From Gemmatimonadota bacterium (GTDB lineage Bacteria > Gemmatimonadota > Gemmatimonadetes > Gemmatimonadales > GWC2-71-9), in the NCBI GenBank assembly GCA_003221825.1, contig QHUE01000334.1, positions 1 through 11,181 of the forward strand: a stretch of DNA of 11,181 nt, read 5' to 3'. Shown in pieces: positions 1 to 7,184 of the stretch (position 1 is the stretch's first letter; the number at the start of each line of letters is the position of its first letter). A model generated the notes under the pieces. That model had not been told where the DNA came from and made no database searches. It saw nothing but the letters and a program-made list of their open reading frames with translations. Both the position numbers and the translations under genes were made by a program.

Positions 1-66
1 TATCTAATGGAAGAGATTGTAAGGCTCCAGTCAGGGCCGCAACCTTTTTCCGCCGCGCTGCGTCCA

Positions 67-97
67 ACGTGGTATCCTAGCCCACGTGACCACCATG
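67..97 (+). promoter_or_regulatory. Candidate leaderless promoter with inverted repeat, DUF5916 gene
   Basis: A TATCCT box at 73-78 fits the TANNNT form of a -10 element. It lies 7 nt before the GTG at 86 and 16 nt before the ATG at 95. The box is enclosed by a perfect 6-bp inverted repeat, ACGTGG at 67-72 and CCACGT at 82-87, and the right arm overlaps the GTG. No purine-rich Shine-Dalgarno sequence precedes either start, and I see no convincing -35 hexamer. The box, repeat and absence of SD are read directly; promoter function and a leaderless transcript are inference. The same arrangement recurs before 2607 and 5925. Confidence 0.4.
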
Positions 98-1312
98 CCG
101 AGACTCACCGTCCTGCTCGTCGTGCTGTGTGCCCCTTCCTTAATAGCGCAGAACATTCATCCCACTCCGGCACCGGAGGTCACCGCGGTCCCGCTGCGGG
201 AGGAGATCCATCTCGATGGCAAGCTGAACGAGGCGGTGTGGCAAACGGCGCCCATCGCGACCGGCTTCCGCCAGAATCAGCCGCACGAGGGGCAGCCGGC
301 GACGCAGCGGACCGAGGTCCGGTTCGCCTTCGATGATGCGGCCATCTATGTGGGCGCACGGATGTACGATGACTCCGGCGCGCGTGGCGTTCGTACCAGG
401 CTCGTCCGACGCGATGCCAACCTGGCCTCTGACTACTTCGAAGTCATTTTCGATACGTATCACGATCACATCGGTCGGCTCTTCTTCACCGTGAACCCGT
501 CCGGCGTCAAACAGGACGCGAACGGCCTCGGCGGCGGCGGCGATCCGTCGTGGGACCCGGTATGGGAGGTGCAGACGAACATCGATTCGCTCGGCTGGAC
601 GGCGGAGCTGCGGATTCCGTTCTCGCAGCTGCGGTATCCCTCGACCGGCGAGGAGCAGACCTGGGGACTGCAGATGTGGCGGCAAGAGAATCGCCTGAAT
701 GAGCTGTCGCAATGGAGCTGGTGGGGTCTGCAGGAGACGGGCGGCCCACCGCGCTTCGGCCATCTGCATGGTCTCGTGATCCATCACGCCCCAGGACGGG
801 CGGAGGTGCTGCCCTATCTGGTCGGCCGTAACTCCAACATTCCAGGCGACCGGACCGATCCGTTTTTCAATCCCCATGCGGTCGACGGGCGGGTCGGCGG
901 TGACGCGACCCTGCGCGTCACATCGAATCTCACGCTCAATGCCACCGTGAATCCGGACTTCGGTCAGGTCGAAGTCGATCCCGCCGTCGTGAACCTCTCG
1001 GCGTTCGAGACCTTTTTCGACGAGAAGCGGCCCTTCTTCGTCGCGGGCGCCGGGTATTTCGGCCTCGGTGGGATCAACTGCTTCTTCTGCTCCAACGTGT
1101 CGAGTCTCACCATGCTCTTCACGCGTCGCATCGGCCGGCCGCCGCAGATCTCGCCGTTCCGGAGCGGCCTCGCGACTCCTGTCGACTATGCGGACATGCC
1201 GGAGAACTCGACGATCCTCGGTGCCGCCAAGCTCACGGGCCGGACTCGCACCGGGTGGTCGATCGGTACGCTCGACGCCGTCACGCGACGCGAAACCGCG
1301 CCGGTGCAATGA
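86..1312 (+). CDS. DUF5916 / CBM9-like outer-membrane protein, N-terminal half (frame broken)
   Basis: This is the N-terminal part of a large secreted protein of the DUF5916 family: a carbohydrate-binding-family-9-like domain followed by an outer-membrane beta-barrel. A signal peptide is clear (MPRLTVLLVV..., likely cleavage after the AQ near residue 22). The CBM9-like sandwich covers roughly residues 38-220 (HLDGKLNEAVW, YVGARMYD, DYFEVIFDTYHD, WTAELRIPFSQLRY). The hallmark stretch NPDFGQVEVDPAVVNLSAFE followed by FFDEKRPFF marks the junction to the barrel, with a CFFC motif after it. The frame ends at 1310-1312, whereas relatives continue for several hundred residues; that continuation is found at 1309-2562 in another frame. 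The start may be GTG 86 or ATG 95: the ATG gives a tidier signal peptide, the GTG fits the -10-like box spacing better. Substrate and role are unknown; members are often called hydrolases or carbohydrate-binding proteins without biochemical proof. Confidence 0.85.
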   Translation: MTTMPRLTVLLVVLCAPSLIAQNIHPTPAPEVTAVPLREEIHLDGKLNEAVWQTAPIATGFRQNQPHEGQPATQRTEVRFAFDDAAIYVGARMYDDSGARGVRTRLVRRDANLASDYFEVIFDTYHDHIGRLFFTVNPSGVKQDANGLGGGGDPSWDPVWEVQTNIDSLGWTAELRIPFSQLRYPSTGEEQTWGLQMWRQENRLNELSQWSWWGLQETGGPPRFGHLHGLVIHHAPGRAEVLPYLVGRNSNIPGDRTDPFFNPHAVDGRVGGDATLRVTSNLTLNATVNPDFGQVEVDPAVVNLSAFETFFDEKRPFFVAGAGYFGLGGINCFFCSNVSSLTMLFTRRIGRPPQISPFRSGLATPVDYADMPENSTILGAAKLTGRTRTGWSIGTLDAVTRRETAPVQ

Positions 1313-2562
1313 CGCAGCTCGCGGGCTCGCACATCTCGGGCGATACGGCGGCGCTGCGGCGCGTCCGCTTCGGATCGGCGCACTACTTCCAGCGACCCGA
1401 CCGCTCTGATCCCGCCGATGCTCAGGCCCCCCGCACCGGCATGGCGGGGCTCGGCGGATACGCACGCCTCTCCAAGGAAGCGGGGCATTGGTTGTGGGAG
1501 GTGTCCACGAACTTCCGGACTCCGGCGTACAACAACAACGACATCGCGTTCTTCTCGCGAGCCGACTATTGGTGGATGCAGGCCAACATCTTCCCGATCT
1601 GGACCAAGCCGACCAAGTGGTATCGACAGCTGTTTCTCATCGGCGGTGGGCAGCAGCAGTACAACTTCGACGGCGATCTCACCGATCGCCAAGTCCAGGT
1701 GTACGGCCAGATCGAGACGCTGGGCTACTGGAACCTGAGCACATTCTGGATTCGCCGTCCGCAGGTGTTCGATGACCGGCTGACGCGCGGCGGGCCAGTC
1801 GTGAAACGCCCGTCGAACGACTTCTGGTACCTGAACATCAACAGCGATTCGCGCAAACGGATCGTGGCGGGGCTCAACGGCTCCTACGGTTGCAACAGCG
1901 ACAGGGATTGCGGTAATTCGACGAGCCTATCGCTCGAGCTCAAGCCGCGCTCGAACGTCTCCGTCTCGTTGGGCCCCTCATACGATCACACCGTGACCGG
2001 CATGCAGTTCGTCGGCTCGTATGCCGATCCCACCGCGACCAACTTCTTCGGCACGCGCTACGTGTTCGCGCATCTCGCGCAGAACACGATCTCGATGAAT
2101 ACGCGCCTCAACGTCACCTTCACGCCGACCATGACGCTCGAGCTCTTCGTGCAACCGCTCATCGTGTCCGGTGCGTTCTCGCGCTACAACGTTTTCGCCG
2201 CGCCGCGTTCGGTGCGACGGCTGGCGTATGGCCGGGACTTCGGAACGGTCGTCATCACGCCGGCGACGAAGCCGGCCATCGATCCGGCCACGATTCAACT
2301 CGATGCCGACACGCTGGGCGGTGGGGCTCCCACGTACACGTTCACTGACCCGACGTTTACGTTCCGCTCGCTGCGCGGCAACGCTGTGCTGCGCTGGGAG
2401 TACCGCCCCGGGTCGACCCTGTTCGTCGTCTGGACCCGCAGCAGCCGGATTCCCGACCGGCCGCGCGGCGACATCCAGTTCGGCGACGACGCGAGCGCCC
2501 TGTTTCAGGGGCCGTCGGAGAACATCTTCCTCGTCAAAATGACGTACTGGCTGGGCTTCTAG
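1309..2562 (+). CDS. DUF5916 beta-barrel protein, C-terminal half (frame broken)
   Basis: This is the C-terminal continuation of the same DUF5916 protein, one frame over. It shows family wording to the very end: ARYFQRPDR-like (here AHYFQRPDR), GLGGYARLSKEAG, the aromatic strand WRQ/WYRQLFLIGGGQQQYNFDGDL, SLRGNAVLRWEYRPGS and a C-terminal aromatic strand ending in YWLGF, as outer-membrane barrels usually do. The ATG at 1309 overlaps the TGA of the first half as ATGA. However, this half begins in mid-barrel (QLAGSHISGD) with no signal peptide, so alone it could not be exported. Comparing with remembered relatives, about 60-80 residues between the two halves are absent in addition to the frame change. 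Codon use and GC-rich third positions match the first half, so the split looks recent or artefactual. Real extent in this frame could begin slightly upstream of 1309. Confidence 0.8.
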   Translation: MTQLAGSHISGDTAALRRVRFGSAHYFQRPDRSDPADAQAPRTGMAGLGGYARLSKEAGHWLWEVSTNFRTPAYNNNDIAFFSRADYWWMQANIFPIWTKPTKWYRQLFLIGGGQQQYNFDGDLTDRQVQVYGQIETLGYWNLSTFWIRRPQVFDDRLTRGGPVVKRPSNDFWYLNINSDSRKRIVAGLNGSYGCNSDRDCGNSTSLSLELKPRSNVSVSLGPSYDHTVTGMQFVGSYADPTATNFFGTRYVFAHLAQNTISMNTRLNVTFTPTMTLELFVQPLIVSGAFSRYNVFAAPRSVRRLAYGRDFGTVVITPATKPAIDPATIQLDADTLGGGAPTYTFTDPTFTFRSLRGNAVLRWEYRPGSTLFVVWTRSSRIPDRPRGDIQFGDDASALFQGPSENIFLVKMTYWLGF

Positions 2563-2582
2563 ACTCGGGTTCCGGGTCCAAC

Positions 2583-2609
2583 GCGCCGCGGCTAACTTAG
2601 CGGCGCATG
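2583..2609 (+). promoter_or_regulatory. Candidate leaderless promoter with GC-rich inverted repeat, transglutaminase gene
   Basis: TAACTT at 2593-2598 ends 8 nt before the ATG at 2607. A perfect 7-bp inverted repeat, GCGCCGC at 2583-2589 and GCGGCGC at 2600-2606, surrounds the box, and its right arm directly abuts the ATG. A second dyad, GCTAA-C-TTAGC at 2591-2601, is centred on the box itself. There is no Shine-Dalgarno sequence. A rho-independent terminator for the upstream gene is unlikely because no T-run follows the stem. Promoter or operator function is inferred. Confidence 0.4.
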
Positions 2610-3716
2610 CGTTTGGCCTGCATCGCCATCGTCATCGGCGGGGTCGCCACGCTCGTCGCGCAGACCCCCTACCAGATCGGGCCGCCCGCGTCGTGGGTGA
2701 AGGTCCGGGAGCCGGTGCTCTCGGCGCCGCACCTGGCGACGGAGGGCACCGAGACGCTGCTCTCCGATCGCCAGGAGGCGGTCCGCAGCTCCGGCGTCGA
2801 GCAATACTGGCATGTCGCCTACCGCGTGCTCGACGAGGGCGCGGTCCAGCAGAACTCGCAGCTCGAGATCGTCTTCGATTCCTCCTACCAGCGGCTCGTC
2901 CTCCATTCCGTGCGGTTGCGGCGCGGCGATCGGGTCATCGACCAGCTCAGGCCCGGTCGCGTGCGCGTGGCGCAGCGCGAAACAGAGCTGGAAGATCAGA
3001 TCTACGACGCCTCACTCTCCGTGGTCGTGCTCCTCGAGGACGTGCGCCGCGGCGACGTCATCGAGTACAGCTTCACGCGGCGCGGCACCAATCCGGTGTT
3101 CGGCAGCCACTACACGGCGCAGCCCTCGCTGCAGGACGACGTCCCGGTGATGCAGCGGTACTTCCGGCTGCTGTGGCCGGCGGGCCGTCCCTTGTTCATC
3201 CACCCGCTGCAGAGCGAGCTGCAGCCAACGATTACGACCGCCGGCTCGGTGACTGAATACGAATGGTCGGCGCGCAACGTGCCGGCCCAGATCCCGGAAC
3301 CCAATGTGCCGAGCTGGTATAACCCATACGCCGCCGTCCAATTGAGCGATTTCGCGAGCTGGGCGGCGGTCGCCGCGTGGGGCGACTCACTGTTTCCCGA
3401 TGCCGAGATACCCGCCACGTTGCAGTCCACGATCGAGCACATCCGCGCGTCATCGGAATCGCCCGAACGTCGCACCCTGGCGGCGCTGCGCTTCGTCCAG
3501 GACGAGATCCGCTATCTCGGCGTGGAGATCGGCGTCAACTCCCACCGCCCCTATCTCCCCGCGACGGTGATGCGCCGCCGCTACGGTGATTGCAAGGACA
3601 AGACGCTGCTCCTCGTCACGATGTTGCGCCGGCGGCAGCGACTCGCTCGTGCCGATGGAGGGGATGGGGAGCCCCGGGCCGACCACCGACGTTGCCGTGA
3701 CCTTTTCCCTCGGTGA
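2607..3716 (+). CDS. DUF3857 / transglutaminase-like protein, N-terminal part (frame broken)
   Basis: This is an exported protein with a signal peptide at residues 1-19 (MRLACIAIVIGGVATLVAQ), a DUF3857 domain at about 60-230 (AYRVLDEGAVQQNSQLEIVF, DRVIDQLRPGRV, RRGDVIEYSFTRRGTNPVF) and the beginning of a transglutaminase-like core at about 265-342 (RFVQDEIRYLGVEIG, RRRYGDCKDKTLLLVTMLRR). Cys329 in GDCKD is the family nucleophile. In this family the partner His (usually in a DHVIV-like strand) and Asp (DPT-like) come some tens of residues later; here homology stops at about residue 342 and the remaining 27 residues are arginine-rich out-of-frame sequence. The protein as read therefore has no complete catalytic triad. 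The gene resumes in the +1 frame at about 3628. Family members are thought to act in the periplasm; their substrates are not known. Confidence 0.85.
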   Translation: MRLACIAIVIGGVATLVAQTPYQIGPPASWVKVREPVLSAPHLATEGTETLLSDRQEAVRSSGVEQYWHVAYRVLDEGAVQQNSQLEIVFDSSYQRLVLHSVRLRRGDRVIDQLRPGRVRVAQRETELEDQIYDASLSVVVLLEDVRRGDVIEYSFTRRGTNPVFGSHYTAQPSLQDDVPVMQRYFRLLWPAGRPLFIHPLQSELQPTITTAGSVTEYEWSARNVPAQIPEPNVPSWYNPYAAVQLSDFASWAAVAAWGDSLFPDAEIPATLQSTIEHIRASSESPERRTLAALRFVQDEIRYLGVEIGVNSHRPYLPATVMRRRYGDCKDKTLLLVTMLRRRQRLARADGGDGEPRADHRRCRDLFPR

Positions 3717-4932
3717 TCGTCGCGATTCGGCGACCATGCATGTGGTGACCGAATACCGCGGGGCCAGCGCCAATGATACCCGTGCCTGGATCGCCGCTCG
3801 ATCACCGAAAGAGCTGCGGCAGCAATACACGAATTTTTACTCGGAGCTCTATCCCTCCATCCGGTCCGATGAGCAGCCGAGCGTGGATGACAATGAGACC
3901 GACAACGTCATACGTACTGTCGAGCGCTATACCATTCCGGACTTCTGGGCTGGTGGCACCGCGGAGCATCCCACCGGGAAGTTCGAGCCTCTGGAGCTCT
4001 CCCTGGCGGTGCCGCGAGCGACCGCGGCAGACCGGAAGATGCCCCTCGCCGTGCGACAAAACGCACACATTCGCTATGTGATCAATGCGGAAAGCCCGGG
4101 CGGATGGAATATCCGTCCCCGGGAAGAGCACATCACGACGCCCGCCGCACGGTTCTCGCGCCGGCTGAGCGTGGCGGGCGACGTGTTCAAGCTGGAGTGG
4201 GAGTACGAGACGCTCGCCGACCATGTCATGCCCGCAGGCGCCGCCGAGTATGTCAAACAGATGGCCCGGGCGAACGACCTGCTCGTGTTCAGCGTGACGC
4301 CGCCGGGCGATCGCGCGGAGACGACTGACGAAACGCGGATCAATTGGTCCGTGCTCATGGCCGCGCTCCTCGCCGCCGCCCTCGCCGTCATGGGCGCCGT
4401 GCGGGTAGCGCGCGCGCCCCTGGCCGTCGCCGGCGATGCTCCGGTCTCGGGCGCGGCTCCCGCTGCCATCCCGCGCCATGAGCCTGTGGGCCTGGGCGGC
4501 TGGCTCATCCTCGTCGGCTTCGGCATCACGATCTCTCCGATACGAATTCTCTTTACATTGTCCAAGACGTTGCCGGGGTACAGCGCGTCGACCTGGGCAG
4601 CGCTCACGACCCCGGGGATGAGCAACTATCATCCCCTCTGGGCACCGCTCCTGATGTTCGAGCTGTTTGGCAACATTGCCATGCTGGTCTTCACGGTCCT
4701 GACGGTCTGGTTGTTTTACACAAAGAAGCGCCAGTTCCCGAGGACGTTCATCTGGGTGGTCGCGGCCTCCATCGTCTTCTCCCTGGCGGACATGCTGCTC
4801 ATGAGTTTTGTGCCGGTGAGTGATCCAACGGCGACCGAGTGGAGTCGGCAGTTCGGCCGCATGGTCGTTGCCGCCATCTGGATCGCGTACATGCTGCGTT
4901 CGCAGCGCGTGCGGAATACGTTCGTGAAGTGA
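3628..4932 (+). CDS. Transglutaminase-like protein, C-terminal part with DUF2569 membrane domain (frame broken)
   Basis: This is the continuation of the DUF3857/transglutaminase protein. Homologous sequence starts near 3628 (GSDSLVPME); the first usable ATG in this frame is 3655. A beta-rich periplasmic region follows (DVAVTFSLGDRRDSATMHVVTEYRG, TIPDFW). There is then a membrane segment (SVLMAALLAAALAVMGAV, about 4339-4395), a short linker, and a DUF2569 domain with its GGWLILVGFG opening and its closing signature IWIAYMLRSQRVRNTF, giving about four further membrane segments. Relatives I recall carry DUF3857, transglutaminase and DUF2569 in a single chain, so this is one gene whose middle (second half of the transglutaminase core, with His and Asp) is missing here and whose frame has shifted. 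It ends 38 bp before the pirin gene. Confidence 0.8.
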   Translation, partial: AGGSDSLVPMEGMGSPGPTTDVAVTFSLGDRRDSATMHVVTEYRGASANDTRAWIAARSPKELRQQYTNFYSELYPSIRSDEQPSVDDNETDNVIRTVERYTIPDFWAGGTAEHPTGKFEPLELSLAVPRATAADRKMPLAVRQNAHIRYVINAESPGGWNIRPREEHITTPAARFSRRLSVAGDVFKLEWEYETLADHVMPAGAAEYVKQMARANDLLVFSVTPPGDRAETTDETRINWSVLMAALLAAALAVMGAVRVARAPLAVAGDAPVSGAAPAAIPRHEPVGLGGWLILVGFGITISPIRILFTLSKTLPGYSASTWAALTTPGMSNYHPLWAPLLMFELFGNIAMLVFTVLTVWLFYTKKRQFPRTFIWVVAASIVFSLADMLLMSFVPVSDPTATEWSRQFGRMVVAAIWIAYMLRSQRVRNTFVK

Positions 4933-4970
4933 GCCGGGAACCGATCGCGCCCCCGCAGGGTTAAGACGCC

Positions 4971-5885
4971 ATGTCCATCCGCGCCGTCAAATCGATTTCC
5001 CAGTCGCTGCCCACACTCGAAGGCGCCGGCGTCAAGCTGCGCCGCGCGTTCGGGTTTGGCCGTACCGGCGACTTCGATCCGTTCCTGTTGCTCGACGATT
5101 TCCGCAACGAGCACCCCGAGGACTACCTCCCGGGGTTTCCGTGGCACCCGCACCGCGGCATCGAGACGATCACCTACGTGTTGAGCGGCAGTGTCCAGCA
5201 CGGCGACAGCCTGGGCAACAAGGGCACCATGGGGGCCGGCGACGTCCAGTGGATGACCGCGGGAAGCGGCATCCTGCATCAGGAGATGCCGAAGGGTGAC
5301 GAGCGCGGCCGCATGCACGGATTCCAGTTGTGGGCGAATCTGCCAGGCAGCCTGAAGATGACGGATCCCCGGTATCAGGATATTCATGCGCAGGAGATTC
5401 CCGAAGTCGTGGATGACGACGGCACGCGCGTGCGCGTCGTCGCCGGCGATTTCTGGGGCAAGCGCGGCCCCGTCGAGGGCGTCGCCGCCGATCCCCGCTA
5501 CCTGGACATCTGGATTCCTCCGCGGGTGCGCAAGACGATTCCGGTCGAGGCGTCCCGCCACGCGTTCGCGTACGTGTTCGAGGGCGCCGGCACGTTCCGC
5601 GACGCCTCGGCGCCGCAGGGCGTTCGGACGGATCGCGTGTCGGCCGGCGGCCGGGATGCGGGCAGTGAAAGCGCGCAGCAAACGGGAAACCGCTCGCTCG
5701 TGCTGTTCGACTCGGGCGACGAAATCACGGTGCAGGCGGGAGAGCAGGGCATGCGGTTCCTGCTCGTGTCGGGGCAGCCGCTGCAGGAGCCGGTGGCCTG
5801 GCAGGGGCCGATTGTGATGAACACCAAAGAGGAACTGCAAACGGCGTACGACGAGCTGCGCCGCGGTACGTTTATCAAGCGCTAG
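4971..5885 (+). CDS. Pirin family protein
   Basis: This is a full-length bicupin pirin of 304 residues, close to the usual size of about 290. The N-terminal cupin keeps the iron ligands expected from human pirin and bacterial YhaK/YhhW relatives: His59 and His61 in WHPHRGIET, and His103 and Glu105 in GILHQEMP. Other family marks are FDPFLLLDDF, MTAGSGILH, HGFQLWANLP and the C-terminal GPIVMNTKEEL. Bacterial pirins bind Fe(II); some oxidise quercetin and others modulate metabolic enzymes, and the sequence does not say which applies. It is predicted cytosolic, with no signal peptide. It follows the transglutaminase-like gene by 38 bp, so it may be co-transcribed with it; no TANNNT box with flanking repeat is seen before it. 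The ATG at 4971 gives the normal pirin N-terminus, and a weak GCAGGG at 4955-4960 could serve as a ribosome binding site. The reading frame is intact, unlike its left neighbours. Confidence 0.93.
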   Translation: MSIRAVKSISQSLPTLEGAGVKLRRAFGFGRTGDFDPFLLLDDFRNEHPEDYLPGFPWHPHRGIETITYVLSGSVQHGDSLGNKGTMGAGDVQWMTAGSGILHQEMPKGDERGRMHGFQLWANLPGSLKMTDPRYQDIHAQEIPEVVDDDGTRVRVVAGDFWGKRGPVEGVAADPRYLDIWIPPRVRKTIPVEASRHAFAYVFEGAGTFRDASAPQGVRTDRVSAGGRDAGSESAQQTGNRSLVLFDSGDEITVQAGEQGMRFLLVSGQPLQEPVAWQGPIVMNTKEELQTAYDELRRGTFIKR

Positions 5886-5899
5886 CGAGCTTCGTTTTG

Positions 5900-5927
5900 G
5901 GGCGGTTATCCTTCACGCCGCCCTATG
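5900..5927 (+). promoter_or_regulatory. Candidate near-leaderless promoter with inverted repeat, symporter gene
   Basis: TATCCT at 5907-5912, the same hexamer as before the first gene, lies 12 nt ahead of the ATG at 5925. It sits in the 12-nt loop of a perfect 6-bp inverted repeat, GGGCGG at 5900-5905 and CCGCCC at 5918-5923, which ends one base before the ATG. No Shine-Dalgarno sequence is visible. Whether the repeat is an operator, an mRNA hairpin or a chance GC-rich pairing is not decided by the sequence. Confidence 0.4.
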
Positions 5928-7175
5928 TGGACCTTCCTCCGACGCCGTAGCCTCACGCAGTGGATCGTCGCCGCCATGTTCGCCGGTGTGGCGATCGGCG
6001 TCTGGTTTCCGGCGTTCGCGGTCTCGCTCCTGCCGATCTCGACCGCGTTCATCCGGATCATCAAATCGATCATCGTGCCGCTGATCTTCGGCACGCTAGT
6101 CGTCGGCATCGCGGGGCACGGCGACGACATGAAGCGCGTCGGACGGCTCGCGCTGAAATCCATCATCTACTTCGAAATCGTCACCACCCTCGCCCTGTTT
6201 ATCGGGTTGCTCGCGGTCAACATCATGAAACCGGGTGTGGGCGTGACGGCCACCGCAGCCGCTGCCGCGGCGCCGGCGGCGAGCGGGCCGGTCACCTTCG
6301 CCACCGTGCTCGAGCATATCGTGCCGCAGAGTTTTTTCGACGCAGCCGCGCGCAACGAGATGCTGCAGATCGTCTTCTGGTCCGTGCTGTTCGCCATGGG
6401 ACTCACCCAGGTACGCGGCCGCTCCAAGGAGACGATGCTCGGTTTCTGTGAGGCCGTTGCCGACGTGATGTTCAAGTTTACCGGAATCGTCATGAAGTTC
6501 GCCCCGATCGCGGTCGCGGCGGCGCTGGCGGTGACGGTGGGCCAGCCCGGTGGCCTGGGAAAGTTGAAGAGCCTGGCGCTGGTTGTCGTGACCTTGTACG
6601 TCGCCCTCGTCGTCTTTGGACTGTTCGTGCTGTATCCCGTGGCACGCCTGGCGCGGGTTCCGATTGGCGCCTTCATCGCCGCCGTGAAGGAGCCGGCGCT
6701 CATCGCCTTCTCGACGGCGTCATCGGAAGCCGCGCTGCCCAAAGCGATGGAACGGATGGAAGCCCTCGGCGTCCCACGCCGTATCGTCGCGTTCGTGATG
6801 CCGACGGGCTACTCGTTCAACCTCGACGGCAGCACGCTGTATCTGTCGGTCGCGGCGATCTTCGTCGCGCAGGCCGGTGGCGTTCCGCTGACGCTCGGGC
6901 AGCAGCTGCTCATGATGCTGACGCTGATGCTGACGAGTAAAGGCGTCGCCGGCGTGCCTCGTGCGGCGCTCGTGATCCTCATGGGGACCGTAGCCTCGTT
7001 CCCCCTGCCCGGCGAGATGGCCATCGCCCTGCTCGGCGTGGATGTCGTGATGGATATGGCGCGGACGACCGTGAACCTCATCGGCAACTGCCTGGCGACC
7101 GTCGTGATGGCCCGCTGGGAAGGTGAGTACGATGAGTCGAAGGCGCTCACTCCCCAAACGGCGGCCGCGGCATAG
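5925..7175 (+). CDS. Dicarboxylate/amino acid:cation symporter (DAACS family, GltP-like)
   Basis: This is an inner-membrane secondary transporter of 416 residues with the full glutamate-transporter fold. Hairpin 1 carries STASSEAALP (263-272), the unwound TM7 carries NLDGS (299-303), hairpin 2 carries TSKGVAGVP (337-345), and TM8 carries DMARTTVNLIGN (377-388). The last contains the substrate-contacting Asp377, Arg380, Thr381 and Asn384 that correspond to Asp394, Arg397, Thr398 and Asn401 of archaeal GltPh. The position matching GltPh Asp405, a sodium ligand, appears to be Asn388, as I recall for E. coli GltP-type proton symporters; this hints at proton coupling but is not proof. Arg380 favours an acidic substrate such as glutamate, aspartate or a C4-dicarboxylate. 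An Ala-rich loop at about 108-120 is variable in the family. The kinase start lies 9 bp after the stop, so the two are probably co-transcribed. Confidence 0.93.
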   Translation: MWTFLRRRSLTQWIVAAMFAGVAIGVWFPAFAVSLLPISTAFIRIIKSIIVPLIFGTLVVGIAGHGDDMKRVGRLALKSIIYFEIVTTLALFIGLLAVNIMKPGVGVTATAAAAAAPAASGPVTFATVLEHIVPQSFFDAAARNEMLQIVFWSVLFAMGLTQVRGRSKETMLGFCEAVADVMFKFTGIVMKFAPIAVAAALAVTVGQPGGLGKLKSLALVVVTLYVALVVFGLFVLYPVARLARVPIGAFIAAVKEPALIAFSTASSEAALPKAMERMEALGVPRRIVAFVMPTGYSFNLDGSTLYLSVAAIFVAQAGGVPLTLGQQLLMMLTLMLTSKGVAGVPRAALVILMGTVASFPLPGEMAIALLGVDVVMDMARTTVNLIGNCLATVVMARWEGEYDESKALTPQTAAAA

Positions 7176-7184
7176 GTTCTCGAC

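Noticed and set aside
7..336. 109-codon + strand frame at the left edge
   Set aside because: Most of it overlaps the DUF5916 gene in another frame and its product is Arg/Pro-rich without motifs. The 85 bases before the gene look like ordinary upstream sequence.
140..1465. Long open frame on the - strand, 441 codons, opposite the DUF5916 gene
   Set aside because: It is Arg/Pro-rich with no recognisable motif, opposite a gene with strong family similarity and a signal peptide. It is the usual antisense shadow in GC-rich DNA.
62..2583. Octamer GTCCAACG at 62-69 and again at 2576-2583, upstream of two of the candidate promoters
   Set aside because: Its distance to the -10-like box differs (11 versus 17 nt) and it is absent before 5925, so chance is the likelier explanation.
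2583..2606. Stem before 2607 as a rho-independent terminator of the DUF5916 gene
   Set aside because: No run of T follows the stem, and the next gene starts immediately at its end.
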